Below the pieces are notes generated by a model. It searched no databases. It saw nothing but the letters and a program-made list of their open reading frames with translations, and was not told the DNA's origin. From contig JADLGE010000026.1 of NCBI GenBank assembly GCA_020849475.1, forward strand, positions 35,355 through 99,354: a stretch of DNA of 64,000 nt, read 5' to 3'. A program made the translations under genes and the position numbers. How positions within the stretch are numbered: the first letter of the stretch is position 1; each line of letters starts with the position of its first letter. This DNA is from Gammaproteobacteria bacterium (lineage in GTDB: Bacteria; Pseudomonadota; Gammaproteobacteria; Ga0077536). Below are positions 1-8,705 of this stretch, piece by piece.

Positions 1-4
1 GGCC

Positions 5-1414
5 TTGAATGCGCTGCTGCGCGCGGTGCCGTCGATAGACGAACTGCTGCGCGCCGACGACTTGAAGAGCTTGTTGGCCGACAGCGGCCACGCGCTGGTG
101 GCCGAGGTCTTGCGCGAGGTGGTGGAGGGCGCGCGTGCCGAAGTGCGGCGCGAGGGCGAAGCGGCGCGCGCACTGCTCAATACCGATGCCTTGCTGCGCG
201 AGACGCACCATCGCGTGACGGCCTTGCTCACGCCGTCCTTGAAGCGCGTATTCAATCTCACCGGCACGGTGCTGCATACCAATCTCGGCCGCGCGCCGCT
301 GCCCGCAGAAGCCATCGCCGCCATGACCGAGGTCGCAGCCGGCGCCAGCAATCTCGAATACGAACTCGGCAGCGGCCGGCGCGGCGATCGCGACGTGCAT
401 GTTGAGCCATGGATCTGCCGCCTGACCGGCGCCGAAGCGGCGACCGTGGTCAACAACAATGCGGCGGCGGTGCTGCTGGTGTTGAACACCCTGGCCAAGG
501 GCCGCGAAGTGCTGGTGTCGCGCGGTGAACTAGTAGAGATTGGCGGCGCGTTCCGCATTCCGGATGTGATGGCGCGTGCCGGCGCGCGCATGGTTGAAGT
601 CGGCACCACCAACCGCACCCACCGCGCCGACTTCAGCAACGCCATGGGCGCGCGCACCGCGGTGCTCATGAAGGTGCATGCCAGCAATTACGCCATCAGC
701 GGTTTCACCGCGGCGGTGCCGGAGGGTGAACTGGCAGCGCTGGCGCACGGCGCGGAGTTGCCGTTCGTGGTCGATCTCGGCAGCGGCACGCTGATCGATC
801 TCACGCAATTCGGTCTGCCACGCGAACCGACCGTGGCCAGCACCTTGGCCAGCGGCGCCGATCTCGTGACTTTCAGCGGCGACAAGCTGCTGGGCGGACC
901 GCAGGCCGGCATCATTGCCGGGCGCCGCTCCCTCATCGCGCGCATCAAGCGCAATCCGCTCAAGCGCGCGCTCCGCTGCGACAAGATGACGCTCGCGGCC
1001 TTGTCGGCGGTGCTGCATCTTTATGCCGATCCGGCGCGGGCGGTGGCGCGTGTGCCGACCCTGCGCCTGCTGACGCGCAAGGCGGACGACATCAAGGCCG
1101 TCGCCGAGCGCGTGGCGCCGGCCATGGCACGCGCGCTCGGCGAACGTGCGGTGGTGGAAGTCAAAGCCTGCCACAGCCAGATAGGCAGCGGCGCCTTGCC
1201 GGTCGATTTACTGGCTAGCTTTGCCCTGAGCATTCACATACCCGGCCGTGGCGGTCGTGCGCTCGAACAACTGGCGCGTGCGCTGCGTGCTCGGCCGGTG
1301 CCCATCATTGGCCGCATCGCCGACGACGCCCTGCTGCTCGACCTGCGCACCCTCGATGACGAAGCGGGCTTCACGGCGCAGCTCGCGCATTTCGACTGGA
1401 CGGCAACGCCATGA
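5..1414 (+). CDS. selA: L-seryl-tRNA(Sec) selenium transferase
   Basis: PLP enzyme that converts seryl-tRNA(Sec) to selenocysteinyl-tRNA(Sec) using selenophosphate. The protein shows the SelA hallmarks: NLTGTVLHTNLGRA near residue 90, VNNNAAAVLL, SRGELVEIGGAFRIPDVM, and the PLP-lysine motif FSGDKLLGGPQAG with the lysine at about residue 294. The 469 residues match the usual length of about 460. The first in-frame start visible is TTG at position 5, so the true start may lie just outside the window. The stop overlaps the start of selB (ATGA), which implies translational coupling. Identification is secure; only the N-terminus is uncertain. Confidence 0.96.
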   Translation: MNALLRAVPSIDELLRADDLKSLLADSGHALVAEVLREVVEGARAEVRREGEAARALLNTDALLRETHHRVTALLTPSLKRVFNLTGTVLHTNLGRAPLPAEAIAAMTEVAAGASNLEYELGSGRRGDRDVHVEPWICRLTGAEAATVVNNNAAAVLLVLNTLAKGREVLVSRGELVEIGGAFRIPDVMARAGARMVEVGTTNRTHRADFSNAMGARTAVLMKVHASNYAISGFTAAVPEGELAALAHGAELPFVVDLGSGTLIDLTQFGLPREPTVASTLASGADLVTFSGDKLLGGPQAGIIAGRRSLIARIKRNPLKRALRCDKMTLAALSAVLHLYADPARAVARVPTLRLLTRKADDIKAVAERVAPAMARALGERAVVEVKACHSQIGSGALPVDLLASFALSIHIPGRGGRALEQLARALRARPVPIIGRIADDALLLDLRTLDDEAGFTAQLAHFDWTATP

Positions 1415-3312
1415 TCATCGCCAGTGCCGGCCACGTCGATCATGGCAAGACCGCGCTGGTGCGCGCGCTGACCGGCGTCGACACCGACGCGCTGCCCGAA
1501 GAGAAGGCGCGCGGCCTCACCATTGAACTCGGCTTCGCCTATCACGATCTCGGCGACGGCAGCGCCACCGGTTTCATCGACGTGCCCGGTCACGAACGTT
1601 TCATCCGCACCATGGTGGCCGGCGTCAGCGGCATCGACGTGGTGATGTTCGTGATCGCGGCTGACGACGGCCCCATGCCGCAGACCGCCGAGCATCTCGC
1701 CATCCTCGAACTGCTGGGTGTGACGCGCGGCGTGGTGGCCTTGAGCAAGATAGACCGCGTGAGTGAAGCGCGCATGGCCGAAGTCACCACGCTCATCCGC
1801 ACCCTGTTGGCGCCGACCGCGCTGCGCGATTGCACCATCGTGCCGGTGTCGGCACTGCAGAACATCGGCGTCGACGCCCTGCGCGCTGAACTGCTGGCTC
1901 TGCAGCGCACGCTGCCGCCGCGTGCGGTGCAAGGCAATTTCCGTCTCGCGGTCGATCGCAGTTTCCTGTTGAAAGGCGCGGGGCGCGTCATCACCGGCAC
2001 GGTGTTCAGTGGCGATATCGGTGTGGGTGACGCGGTGTCGCATGTGCCGGAGGGCGGTGAGCTGCGCGTGCGCGGCATGCATGTGCACAACCGCGAAGCC
2101 AATCGCGCCAGTGCCGGCCAGCGCTGTGCGCTCAACGTGAGTGGCACGGGCCTGCGCGATGTCGAGATTCATCGCGGTGACTGGATGGTGGCCGCGCCCG
2201 CCGCGGTGTCCACGCGCCGCATCGATGTCGAAGTGCGGGTGCTGGCCGATGAGCCGCGCGCCCTCGCCAACCGCACGCCGGTGCACGTGCATATCGGCGC
2301 CGCCGACATCACCGGGAGGCTGGTGACTGACGACGGCGCGGATATCGCACCCGGCGCCGGTGCACTCGCGCACATCATGCTCGACCATCCGCTGCACACG
2401 CTGCGCGGCGACCGCCTCGTGCTGCGCGACCAATCGGCGCGTCGCACCATCGGCGGCGGCGTGGTGGTCGATCCGGCGCCTGACCTGCGCAGCCGCAATC
2501 GCGAGGAGCGCCGCGCCTATCTGCACGCGATGGCGATGCCCGATGCGCGAAGCGCGCTGCCGGTGGCGCTGGCTGCTTTGCCGGGTGGCATGGATCTCGC
2601 GGCGTTCATGCGCAGCTGGAATCTCGATGCCGGCCAGCGCGCGGCCTTGCTCGATGAGCCCACGCTCAAGCGCTGTGGTTCAGCCGAACTCGCGATTGCC
2701 GCGCAGCACTGGCAGCGACTCGAACAGGCCACGCTCGATGCCTTGCAGACCGAGCATCGCACCCATCCCGAGCGCCTCGGCCTCGGCGAGCGTGAGCTTG
2801 AGAAGTCCTTGCATGCGCGCCTCCTGCGCGGTGTGTTTGCCGCGCTCATCGATGCCCTGGCCGACGCCGGGCAAGTGGTGCGCGATGGCGCGGTGCTGCG
2901 CTTGCCCGGCCATAGCGCGCGCCGCTCGCCGGCCGACGACGCGCTGTGGAAACGCGTGCAACCGCTGTTGGCCGGTGACGCCATGAAAGCGCCGGTGGTG
3001 CACGATCTTGCGACCGCGCTCAATCACAACGTGAGCCTGCTCGAGGCCTTTCTCATTCGTGTCGCCAAGCAAGGCCTGGTAGTGAAGGTCAGTGCCAAGC
3101 GCTATTTCCTGCCCGAGGCCATGGCGCGCTTCGAACAACTGGTGCGCGAACTCACGACCGGTGGTAATAAATTCACCGCCGCCGATTTTCGCGACCGCGC
3201 TGGCGTCGGGCGCAACGCGGTGATCGAAATCCTCGAATACTTCGACCGCATCGGCCTCACCCATCGCAGCGGCGATCAACGCACACTGCTGGACACCAAA
3301 CGTCGCGCCTGA
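1411..3312 (+). CDS. selB: Selenocysteine-specific elongation factor SelB
   Basis: Specialised EF-Tu-like GTPase that delivers Sec-tRNA to UGA codons marked by a SECIS hairpin. GTPase motifs are visible: GHVDHGKT at residues 7-14, DVPGHERF near residue 57 and SKID for guanine binding. Translation-factor beta-barrel domains follow, and the C-terminal part (about 370-633) has the length expected for the winged-helix repeats that bind SECIS RNA. The 633 residues fit the family. The ATG overlaps the selA stop by four bases, so the two form one operon. Confidence 0.96.
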   Translation: MIIASAGHVDHGKTALVRALTGVDTDALPEEKARGLTIELGFAYHDLGDGSATGFIDVPGHERFIRTMVAGVSGIDVVMFVIAADDGPMPQTAEHLAILELLGVTRGVVALSKIDRVSEARMAEVTTLIRTLLAPTALRDCTIVPVSALQNIGVDALRAELLALQRTLPPRAVQGNFRLAVDRSFLLKGAGRVITGTVFSGDIGVGDAVSHVPEGGELRVRGMHVHNREANRASAGQRCALNVSGTGLRDVEIHRGDWMVAAPAAVSTRRIDVEVRVLADEPRALANRTPVHVHIGAADITGRLVTDDGADIAPGAGALAHIMLDHPLHTLRGDRLVLRDQSARRTIGGGVVVDPAPDLRSRNREERRAYLHAMAMPDARSALPVALAALPGGMDLAAFMRSWNLDAGQRAALLDEPTLKRCGSAELAIAAQHWQRLEQATLDALQTEHRTHPERLGLGERELEKSLHARLLRGVFAALIDALADAGQVVRDGAVLRLPGHSARRSPADDALWKRVQPLLAGDAMKAPVVHDLATALNHNVSLLEAFLIRVAKQGLVVKVSAKRYFLPEAMARFEQLVRELTTGGNKFTAADFRDRAGVGRNAVIEILEYFDRIGLTHRSGDQRTLLDTKRRA

Positions 3313-3350
3313 ACCCACGCGCCCATCCATTCACCCACCAAGGTTGCGCC

Positions 3351-4586
3351 ATGAAAACACTCTCACTCGACACTCCGCAGGGCCGCATCGAAGGCCTTTA
3401 CGACAGCGCCTTCACGGCGGTCGCCGATGCCTTCGTCGCCAACTTCACCGAACGCGATGAAGTCGGCGCCAGCGTCGCGCTGACCCTGGAAGGCCGCAAG
3501 GTGGTCGATCTCTGGGGCGGACGTCGCGCGCGCAACGGCGCGCCCTGGGAGCGCGATACCGTCGCCACGGTGTTCTCCGCCACCAAGGGCGCGATGGCCG
3601 TGTGCGCGCACATGCTGGCAGACCGCGGCGCGCTCGACCTCGATGAAAAGATCAGTCACTACTGGCCCGAGTTCGCCGTCAACGGTAAAGAAGACGCGCG
3701 CGTCGGCATGACCCTCGACCACAGCGTCGGCGTGCCCCATGTGCGCGACGCCGTGCCCGCTGGCGGCTTTTACGATTACGACGCGATGGTCAAACGTGTG
3801 GCGGCCGAGCCTGCGTTCTGGGCGCCCGGCACGCGCGTCGGCTATCACGCCATCACCATGGCCTGGACGGTCGGTGAGCTCATCCATCGCGCCGCGCGCA
3901 AGCGTCTGGGTCAATTCTTTCAAGATGAAGTGGCGAAACCGCTGGGGCTCGAGTTCTGGATAGGCATGCCGCGTGAGCTGCATGGCCGCATTTCTCCCAT
4001 GATTCCCGCCACGCCCGACCAGCCGTGGCTGGACTCGCGCTTCGTCAAAGCCGCGCTCGGCGCCGCCGGCACGCCGACGCAGCTTTTCATGCGCGACTTT
4101 CTGCTGGTCGACGCCAACAGCGCCGACTGCCATGCCGCCGAGATCGGCTCGGCCAACGGCCTCGCCAATGCACGCGCGCTGGCCGGTCTGTATGCGCCAC
4201 TCGCCAACGGCGGCAGCATCACCAACACGCGCCTGGTCGGGCCCGACACCCTCACGCGCATGGCGCGCACCAGCATGGCCAGCCACGACGACGCAACTCT
4301 GCTCGCGCGCATGAATTTCTCCGAAGGCTTCATGAAGGCGATAGACAATCGCCGCACGCCAGACGTGGTGAACTCGAGTCTCTTGATTGCCGATGGCGCC
4401 TTCGGCCACGTCGGCGCCGGCGGCTCACTGGGCTTCGCCGACCCGGCCTGCCGCATGAGCTTCGGCTACGCCATGAACCGCATGGGCACCGGTCTGTTGC
4501 TCAACCCACGCGGCCAGTCCCTGGTCGACGCCGCCTACGGCGCGCTCGGCTACCGCTCGAACGCGAGTGGTGCGTGGAGTCACTGA
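3351..4586 (+). CDS. Serine hydrolase, beta-lactamase/EstB esterase family
   Basis: Predicted cytoplasmic serine hydrolase of the class C beta-lactamase-like family (PF00144). The catalytic SxxK appears as SATK within VFSATKGAMAV (about residue 80). A candidate general-base tyrosine lies in GYHAITMAW, and HVGAGGSLGF near the C-terminus fits the third motif. Many such proteins are carboxylesterases rather than beta-lactamases, and no signal peptide is seen, which favours an esterase. It lies 38 bases after selB on the same strand and upstream of selC, but nothing ties it to selenium metabolism. The substrate cannot be told. Confidence 0.85.
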   Translation: MKTLSLDTPQGRIEGLYDSAFTAVADAFVANFTERDEVGASVALTLEGRKVVDLWGGRRARNGAPWERDTVATVFSATKGAMAVCAHMLADRGALDLDEKISHYWPEFAVNGKEDARVGMTLDHSVGVPHVRDAVPAGGFYDYDAMVKRVAAEPAFWAPGTRVGYHAITMAWTVGELIHRAARKRLGQFFQDEVAKPLGLEFWIGMPRELHGRISPMIPATPDQPWLDSRFVKAALGAAGTPTQLFMRDFLLVDANSADCHAAEIGSANGLANARALAGLYAPLANGGSITNTRLVGPDTLTRMARTSMASHDDATLLARMNFSEGFMKAIDNRRTPDVVNSSLLIADGAFGHVGAGGSLGFADPACRMSFGYAMNRMGTGLLLNPRGQSLVDAAYGALGYRSNASGAWSH

Positions 4587-4615
4587 GCAGCGCACCAACG
4601 CACGGCGCGCGAGGA

Positions 4616-4644
4616 TGGACCGCGCGCCAACGAATCACTAGCAT
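4616..4644 (+). promoter_or_regulatory. Candidate sigma70 promoter for selC
   Basis: TGGACC (4616-4621) and TAGCAT (4639-4644) are separated by 17 bases. Each matches the sigma70 consensus at four of six positions, and the pair lies just upstream of the mature 5' end of tRNA-Sec at 4652. This is an inference from spacing and position only. Confidence 0.4.
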
Positions 4645-4651
4645 AGAACGC

Positions 4652-4747
4652 GGAAGAGCATCGTCTCCCGGTGGGGCGCCCGGACTTCAAATCCGGTGAG
4701 GCGCACGCATGTGTGCCTGGCAGGTTCGACTCCTGCCTCTTTCGCCA
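4652..4747 (+). tRNA. selC: tRNA-Sec (anticodon UCA)
   Basis: Selenocysteine tRNA read by SelB at UGA codons. The anticodon arm is CCGGA-CTTCAAA-TCCGG (4680-4696) with anticodon TCA at 4687-4689. A long variable arm (about 4698-4718) folds as an eight-pair stem. The D stem is six pairs (CGTCTC with GGGGCG), as in Escherichia coli selC. The T arm is GCAGG-TTCGACT-CCTGC (4720-4736). The encoded 3' end is GCCA. The acceptor stem pairs 4652-4658 with 4737-4743, seven pairs with one G-U, instead of the eight typical of bacterial tRNA-Sec. The tRNA lies inside the selA-selB-selD locus. Identity is certain; the arm geometry is unusual. Confidence 0.95.
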
Positions 4748-4876
4748 ACCCACAGCTACGCAATCCCCGCGCTGTCTTGTAACCAAATCAGCCTCCGCCG
4801 CGAATTATCCATTGCAGATAACATCACGGGCACGCAACACTCGCCGCGCGTGCCTTTCATTGCAGCGGAGCTCGCC

Positions 4877-6154
4877 ATGACATTCCCACGCCTGTTCTCC
4901 TTCGTTCTTTCATTGCTGGCCTTGCCGGCGGTCGCCGCTGCGGCGTCCAACGCCACGCCCATGCCCGCCACCGATCACATCAAGACCCTGGTGTTGGGCT
5001 CGGGCTGCTTCTGGGGCGCGGAGAAGGGCTATGCGGCCTTGCCGGGCGTGGTCGACGCCGTCTCGGGTTATGCCGATGGGCGCAAAGTCGAAGTCAATTA
5101 CGAGGCCATCAGCAGCTTTGAGCACAAGCGCGACCCGGACAATTACGCCGAGGTGGTGGAGGTGCGTTACAACAGCGCGGTGCTTTCGACGCGCGCCCTG
5201 CTCGAACATTTCTTTGAAGAGCATGACCCGACGCAGAAGAACCGCCAGGGCAACGATGTCGGCACGCAGTACCGCTCGCTCATTCTGTATTCCGATGACG
5301 AGCAGCGGGATGCTGCCATGGCGGCGCGCGCGGACTATCAGAAGCTCTTGAGCGCGGCCGGCTATGGCGCCATCGTCACCGACATCAAGCCGCTGGAAAA
5401 ATTTCACCCGGCCGAGGAGTACCACCAGGATTATCTGGTCAAGAATCCACACGGCTATTGCCCCAATCACGCCACCGGCGTGCGCTTCGCGCCGGAAAAG
5501 CCCGGCGAGATTCGCGCCGTCGACAACGCTGCTTTGTTGAAGGGCGAGCACATCGTGGTGCTGGAAGCCGAGCATTGCCCCTATTGCGCGCGCTTCAAGA
5601 AGGATGTGACCGACGACTATGCCGGCAGCGTGCCGCTCAGTTTCCGCGACGCCTCTGAGCTTGATGGCCTGACGCTGAAAACGCCGACCTGGGCCACGCC
5701 GACGGTGTATTTCCTGAAAGATGGCAAGGAGGTCGCCGGCCACCAGGGCTATATGAATGCCGCTGAATTCTACGCGGCGCTCGGCCAGTTCAAGCTCGGC
5801 AAGGGCCAGGCTTACGAGGTGGCTTTCGGCAAGGGTACGGACCGACGCTTCTGCCGGCGCTACGACGAATTCAAGGACACGCCCGACGGGGTGTTCATCG
5901 ACAAACTGAGCGGTGCGCCGCTGTTCGATACGCGCGATCGTTTCAATTCCGGCACGGGTTGGCTGTCATTCACGCGCTCGGTGGCGGGCGCGACGGTCGA
6001 TGTCGCCGATCACAGCTATGGCATGGAGCGCATCGAGGTGGTATCCAAGAGCAGCGGCATTCACCTTGGCCATGTGTTCGACGATGGTCCCAACGGCCAG
6101 CCGCGCTATTGCATCAATGCCACGGTGCTGGAGTTCAGGCCGCGCGTGAAATGA
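4877..6154 (+). CDS. msrAB: Secreted MsrA-thioredoxin-MsrB fusion (methionine sulfoxide reductase)
   Basis: Repairs both S- and R-methionine sulfoxide, probably in the periplasm. From the ATG at 4877 the protein has 425 residues: a signal peptide ending near AVAAA (residues 1-23), an MsrA domain with catalytic GCFWG (Cys44) and HPAEEYHQDY, a thioredoxin-like segment with CPYC (Cys234, Cys237), and an MsrB domain ending RYCINATVLEF (catalytic Cys412). The thioredoxin-like part sits between the two reductases. In the well-known Neisseria PilB it comes first. All active sites use Cys, not Sec, despite the location between selC and selD. The longer frame upstream overlaps the tRNA and is rejected as the start. 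Confidence 0.93.
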   Translation: MTFPRLFSFVLSLLALPAVAAAASNATPMPATDHIKTLVLGSGCFWGAEKGYAALPGVVDAVSGYADGRKVEVNYEAISSFEHKRDPDNYAEVVEVRYNSAVLSTRALLEHFFEEHDPTQKNRQGNDVGTQYRSLILYSDDEQRDAAMAARADYQKLLSAAGYGAIVTDIKPLEKFHPAEEYHQDYLVKNPHGYCPNHATGVRFAPEKPGEIRAVDNAALLKGEHIVVLEAEHCPYCARFKKDVTDDYAGSVPLSFRDASELDGLTLKTPTWATPTVYFLKDGKEVAGHQGYMNAAEFYAALGQFKLGKGQAYEVAFGKGTDRRFCRRYDEFKDTPDGVFIDKLSGAPLFDTRDRFNSGTGWLSFTRSVAGATVDVADHSYGMERIEVVSKSSGIHLGHVFDDGPNGQPRYCINATVLEFRPRVK

Positions 6155-6226
6155 GCCGGGCGGGGAGGTCGTGAGCGGCGCTGTCATCGGCTATGCTCCG
6201 CGCACACCATCACCGCGGCCGACGCC

Positions 6227-7267
6227 ATGACTGATATTCGACTGACCCAGTTCTCCCACGGCGGCGGCTGCGGCTGCAAGATTGCGCCGGCCCTGCTCGC
6301 CAACATGCTGTCGGCGGTGCCGCCCGGATTGCTGCCACCGGATCTCATGGTCGGCACCGAGCATTCGGACGACGCCGCGGTCTATCGACTGAACGACAGT
6401 CAGGCCATCGTCGCGACCACCGATTTCTTCACGCCGGTGGTCGACGACCCGCATGACTTCGGGCGCATCGCCGCGACCAATGCGCTGTCCGACGTCTACG
6501 CGATGGGCGGCACGCCGATACTGGCCTTGGCGATAGTCGGCATGCCCATCGATAAACTGCCGGCGGAAGTCATCGGCCGCATTCTTGAAGGCGGCGCGTC
6601 GGTGTGTCGCGCGGCCGGCATTCCCGTCGCCGGCGGTCATTCCATCGATACGCTCGAACCCATCTACGGCTTGGTGGCGCTGGGCGTGGTCGATCCGGCC
6701 AAGGTCAAGACCAATGCTGGTGCGCAGGCGGGCGACACTCTGATTCTTTCGAAGCCCTTGGGCGTGGGTGTGTTGTCAGCCGGCTTGAAGAAAGGGCTGC
6801 TGAGCGCCGAGCAGTACGCCGAGATGCTGCGCTGGACGACCACCTTGAATCGCGTCGGCGCGCGGCTTGCGGAATTGCCCGGCGTGCATGCGCTGACCGA
6901 TGTCACGGGTTTTGGCCTGGCCGGGCACCTGCTCGAAATCTGTCGCGCATCGCGCCTCGGCGCTGAAGTGCAAGCCACGCAACTGCCCTTCCTCGAAGCC
7001 GCGCTGGCGCTCGCGCAGAGCGGTGTCGCGACCGGCGCTTCAAATCGCAATTGGGCGAGCTATGGCAGCGCCGTGACGCTGGCCGCCGATGCGCCTGCCC
7101 ATCTGCAAACGCTCATGACGGATCCGCAGACCAGCGGCGGCCTGCTCATCGCTTGTGCACCGCAAGCAGAACAGGAGGTGTTGAAGCTGGTGCGTGAAGT
7201 GCAGGGCAATGACGCGTGGGTGGTTGGCCGCATGATGCAAGGCGAGGCGCGCGTTACGTTGCGATGA
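6227..7267 (+). CDS. selD: Selenide, water dikinase (selenophosphate synthetase)
   Basis: Makes selenophosphate, the selenium donor for SelA, from selenide and ATP. The active-site loop is HGGGCGCKI with Cys15 at the Sec/Cys position and Lys18. DDAAVYRL, TTDFFTPVVDDP, the GGHSI motif and the C-terminal DPQTSGGLL all match the family. The 346 residues are full length. It follows the Msr fusion by 72 bases on the same strand and completes the Sec pathway (selA, selB, selC, selD) within 7.3 kb. It is the Cys form, so the gene needs no UGA recoding. Confidence 0.97.
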   Translation: MTDIRLTQFSHGGGCGCKIAPALLANMLSAVPPGLLPPDLMVGTEHSDDAAVYRLNDSQAIVATTDFFTPVVDDPHDFGRIAATNALSDVYAMGGTPILALAIVGMPIDKLPAEVIGRILEGGASVCRAAGIPVAGGHSIDTLEPIYGLVALGVVDPAKVKTNAGAQAGDTLILSKPLGVGVLSAGLKKGLLSAEQYAEMLRWTTTLNRVGARLAELPGVHALTDVTGFGLAGHLLEICRASRLGAEVQATQLPFLEAALALAQSGVATGASNRNWASYGSAVTLAADAPAHLQTLMTDPQTSGGLLIACAPQAEQEVLKLVREVQGNDAWVVGRMMQGEARVTLR

Positions 7268-7275
7268 TCGGCGTA

Positions 7276-7301
7276 GCCGGCGCGAATTCATTCGCACCGG
7301 C
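7276..7301. repeat. Family B palindromic repeat
   Basis: Hairpin with arms GCCGG and GCGAA, loop TTCA, and pairing arms TTCGC and CCGGC, with one internal mismatch. It is a variant of the GTGCGAATTCATTCGCAC repeat seen intact at 57251-57280. It lies just after the selD stop and before the convergent amidohydrolase. Confidence 0.6.
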
Positions 7302-7334
7302 TTGCCGTGCCAGCGAGGCGGCAGATGCATTCTC

Positions 7335-7358
7335 AATGTCAGACTTCAGTCTGACATT
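7335..7358. repeat. Family A palindromic repeat, single copy
   Basis: Perfect 11-base arms around a TC centre, with core TCAGACTTCAGTCTGA. The same core recurs at six other sites in this window. Here it lies between the convergent ends of selD and the amidohydrolase gene, next to a family B copy. Confidence 0.8.
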
Positions 7359-7402
7359 CGACGGCGCTGCTAGCGGCTGAAAATTAATTCGTCCCTAGCG
7401 CA

Positions 7403-8563
7403 TCACCGCGACAATCCATAAAACCGCGCCGCATTCTCCCCCAGCACCAAACGTTGATCCGCCGCCGGTAAGGGCGCGAGCCGTTCGCGCATTTCCCTGA
7501 CCACACCCATCGACGCGTCGATGTGCGGATAGTCAGACGCCCACACGAAATACTGCGCGCCGACGTGGCGCACCACTTCGGCGGTGATGGTTTCATCCGG
7601 ATCGGCCGACACCAGGCATTGGCGTTTGAAGTAATCGCTGGGCTTCATGGTCAGCGAAGTGCGCGAGCGCATCACTTCGAATTTATGGTCGAGGCGGTCC
7701 AACCATGCCGAGATCCAGTTGGCGCCTGATTCCAACACCGTCACCTTGAGGCGCGGATAACGTTCCAGCACGCCGGTGGTCAGCAGTTCGGTGAAGGCGG
7801 CCATCACATCGATGGCGAGAAAGGCGAAATTGAACAGGCCAAAACGCTCGCCGTTGGAGTCATCCAGCGGATCGGCGTAACTGGTGGTCGGCTGGTCGCG
7901 CACCACCACGTGAAAGGCCACCGGCAGGCCGAGATCTTCGGCGGTGGCCCAGAACGGCGCAAGCGCCGCGTCGTCGAAGCGGCGACGGCCGCGCGCGAAC
8001 ATGTCGGGCGAAATATAGATGCCGCGACAGCCGGCCGCATGGGCGCGTTTCATCTCGGCCACCGCCAGATTCACGTCCAGCAGGTTGAGATGCATGACGG
8101 GCACCAGCCGCTTGGTATCGTGACTGCAGAAATCCACCAGCCAGCGGTTGTAGGCCTCGGTGTAGGCATGCGCGAGGGCAGGGTCGCGCACATGGCCTTC
8201 CCAGCAGATGCCGATGGTCGGGTAGAGCAGGGCGACGTCGATACCTTCATCATCCAGCACCGCGAGGCGTGCGGCCGGATCGTGACTGCCGGGCGGGCAG
8301 CCGTCCTCGTAGCGCAAGAGACCGGTAGTCAGCAGTTCGTCGGGGTTCATGTCCACACCGCCGAGTCCGGCCAGACGACCGCGCACCGCTTCCAGCACCT
8401 GGCCATCGATCAGCAGCACCTCGTGGCCATTGGCATCGTGGTCGATACGAATGGCGCGCTCGCGAAAGCGCGGTGCGGTGTATTTCTGCCAGGTGTCCCG
8501 TGGTTCCAGCACATGGCCATCGGCGTCAACGGTGTAGACGCGGGCCGCGTTCGACTCGAGCAT
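7403..8563 (-). CDS. Amidohydrolase-related metal-dependent hydrolase
   Basis: TIM-barrel hydrolase of the amidohydrolase-2 type (PF04909), the group with aminocarboxymuconate-semialdehyde and resorcylate decarboxylases. The N-terminal DADGHVLEP supplies the DxH-type metal motif near residue 13. FHVVVRD and the C-terminal WASDYPHIDASMG provide the later metal His and the conserved Asp. The 386 residues are normal for the family. The gene is convergent with selD and has no clear operon partner. The substrate is unknown; decarboxylation or hydrolysis of an aromatic or lactone-type compound is typical of relatives. Confidence 0.85.
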   Translation of the reverse strand: MLESNAARVYTVDADGHVLEPRDTWQKYTAPRFRERAIRIDHDANGHEVLLIDGQVLEAVRGRLAGLGGVDMNPDELLTTGLLRYEDGCPPGSHDPAARLAVLDDEGIDVALLYPTIGICWEGHVRDPALAHAYTEAYNRWLVDFCSHDTKRLVPVMHLNLLDVNLAVAEMKRAHAAGCRGIYISPDMFARGRRRFDDAALAPFWATAEDLGLPVAFHVVVRDQPTTSYADPLDDSNGERFGLFNFAFLAIDVMAAFTELLTTGVLERYPRLKVTVLESGANWISAWLDRLDHKFEVMRSRTSLTMKPSDYFKRQCLVSADPDETITAEVVRHVGAQYFVWASDYPHIDASMGVVREMRERLAPLPAADQRLVLGENAARFYGLSR

Positions 8564-8631
8564 GTTGTTCCCCCCGGCGCGAAATGCGCCAAGGGTTAAG
8601 GGTAGACGGTGATGCGGGGTGGCGCCTGTCA

Positions 8632-8704
8632 GTGCGATTTCATTCGCACATCGGTGCCGCGGTCAGGCGCCTCGTTGCAGCTCTGATGTGCGATTGCAAT
8701 CGCA
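8632..8704. repeat. Pair of family B-like palindromes
   Basis: GTGCGATTTCATTCGCAC (8632-8649) and the perfect palindrome TGCGATTGCAATCGCA (8689-8704) lie 39 bases apart in the gap between two minus-strand genes. Both resemble the family B core at 57251-57280. Confidence 0.55.
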
Positions 8705-8705
8705 G

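Noticed and set aside
4709..4876. Upstream extension of the Msr fusion reading frame
   Set aside because: This part overlaps tRNA-Sec and lacks a signal peptide, whereas the ATG at 4877 gives a typical one.
6227..7267. selD as a possible selenoprotein
   Set aside because: The active-site position (Cys15) is a Cys codon, with no in-frame UGA.
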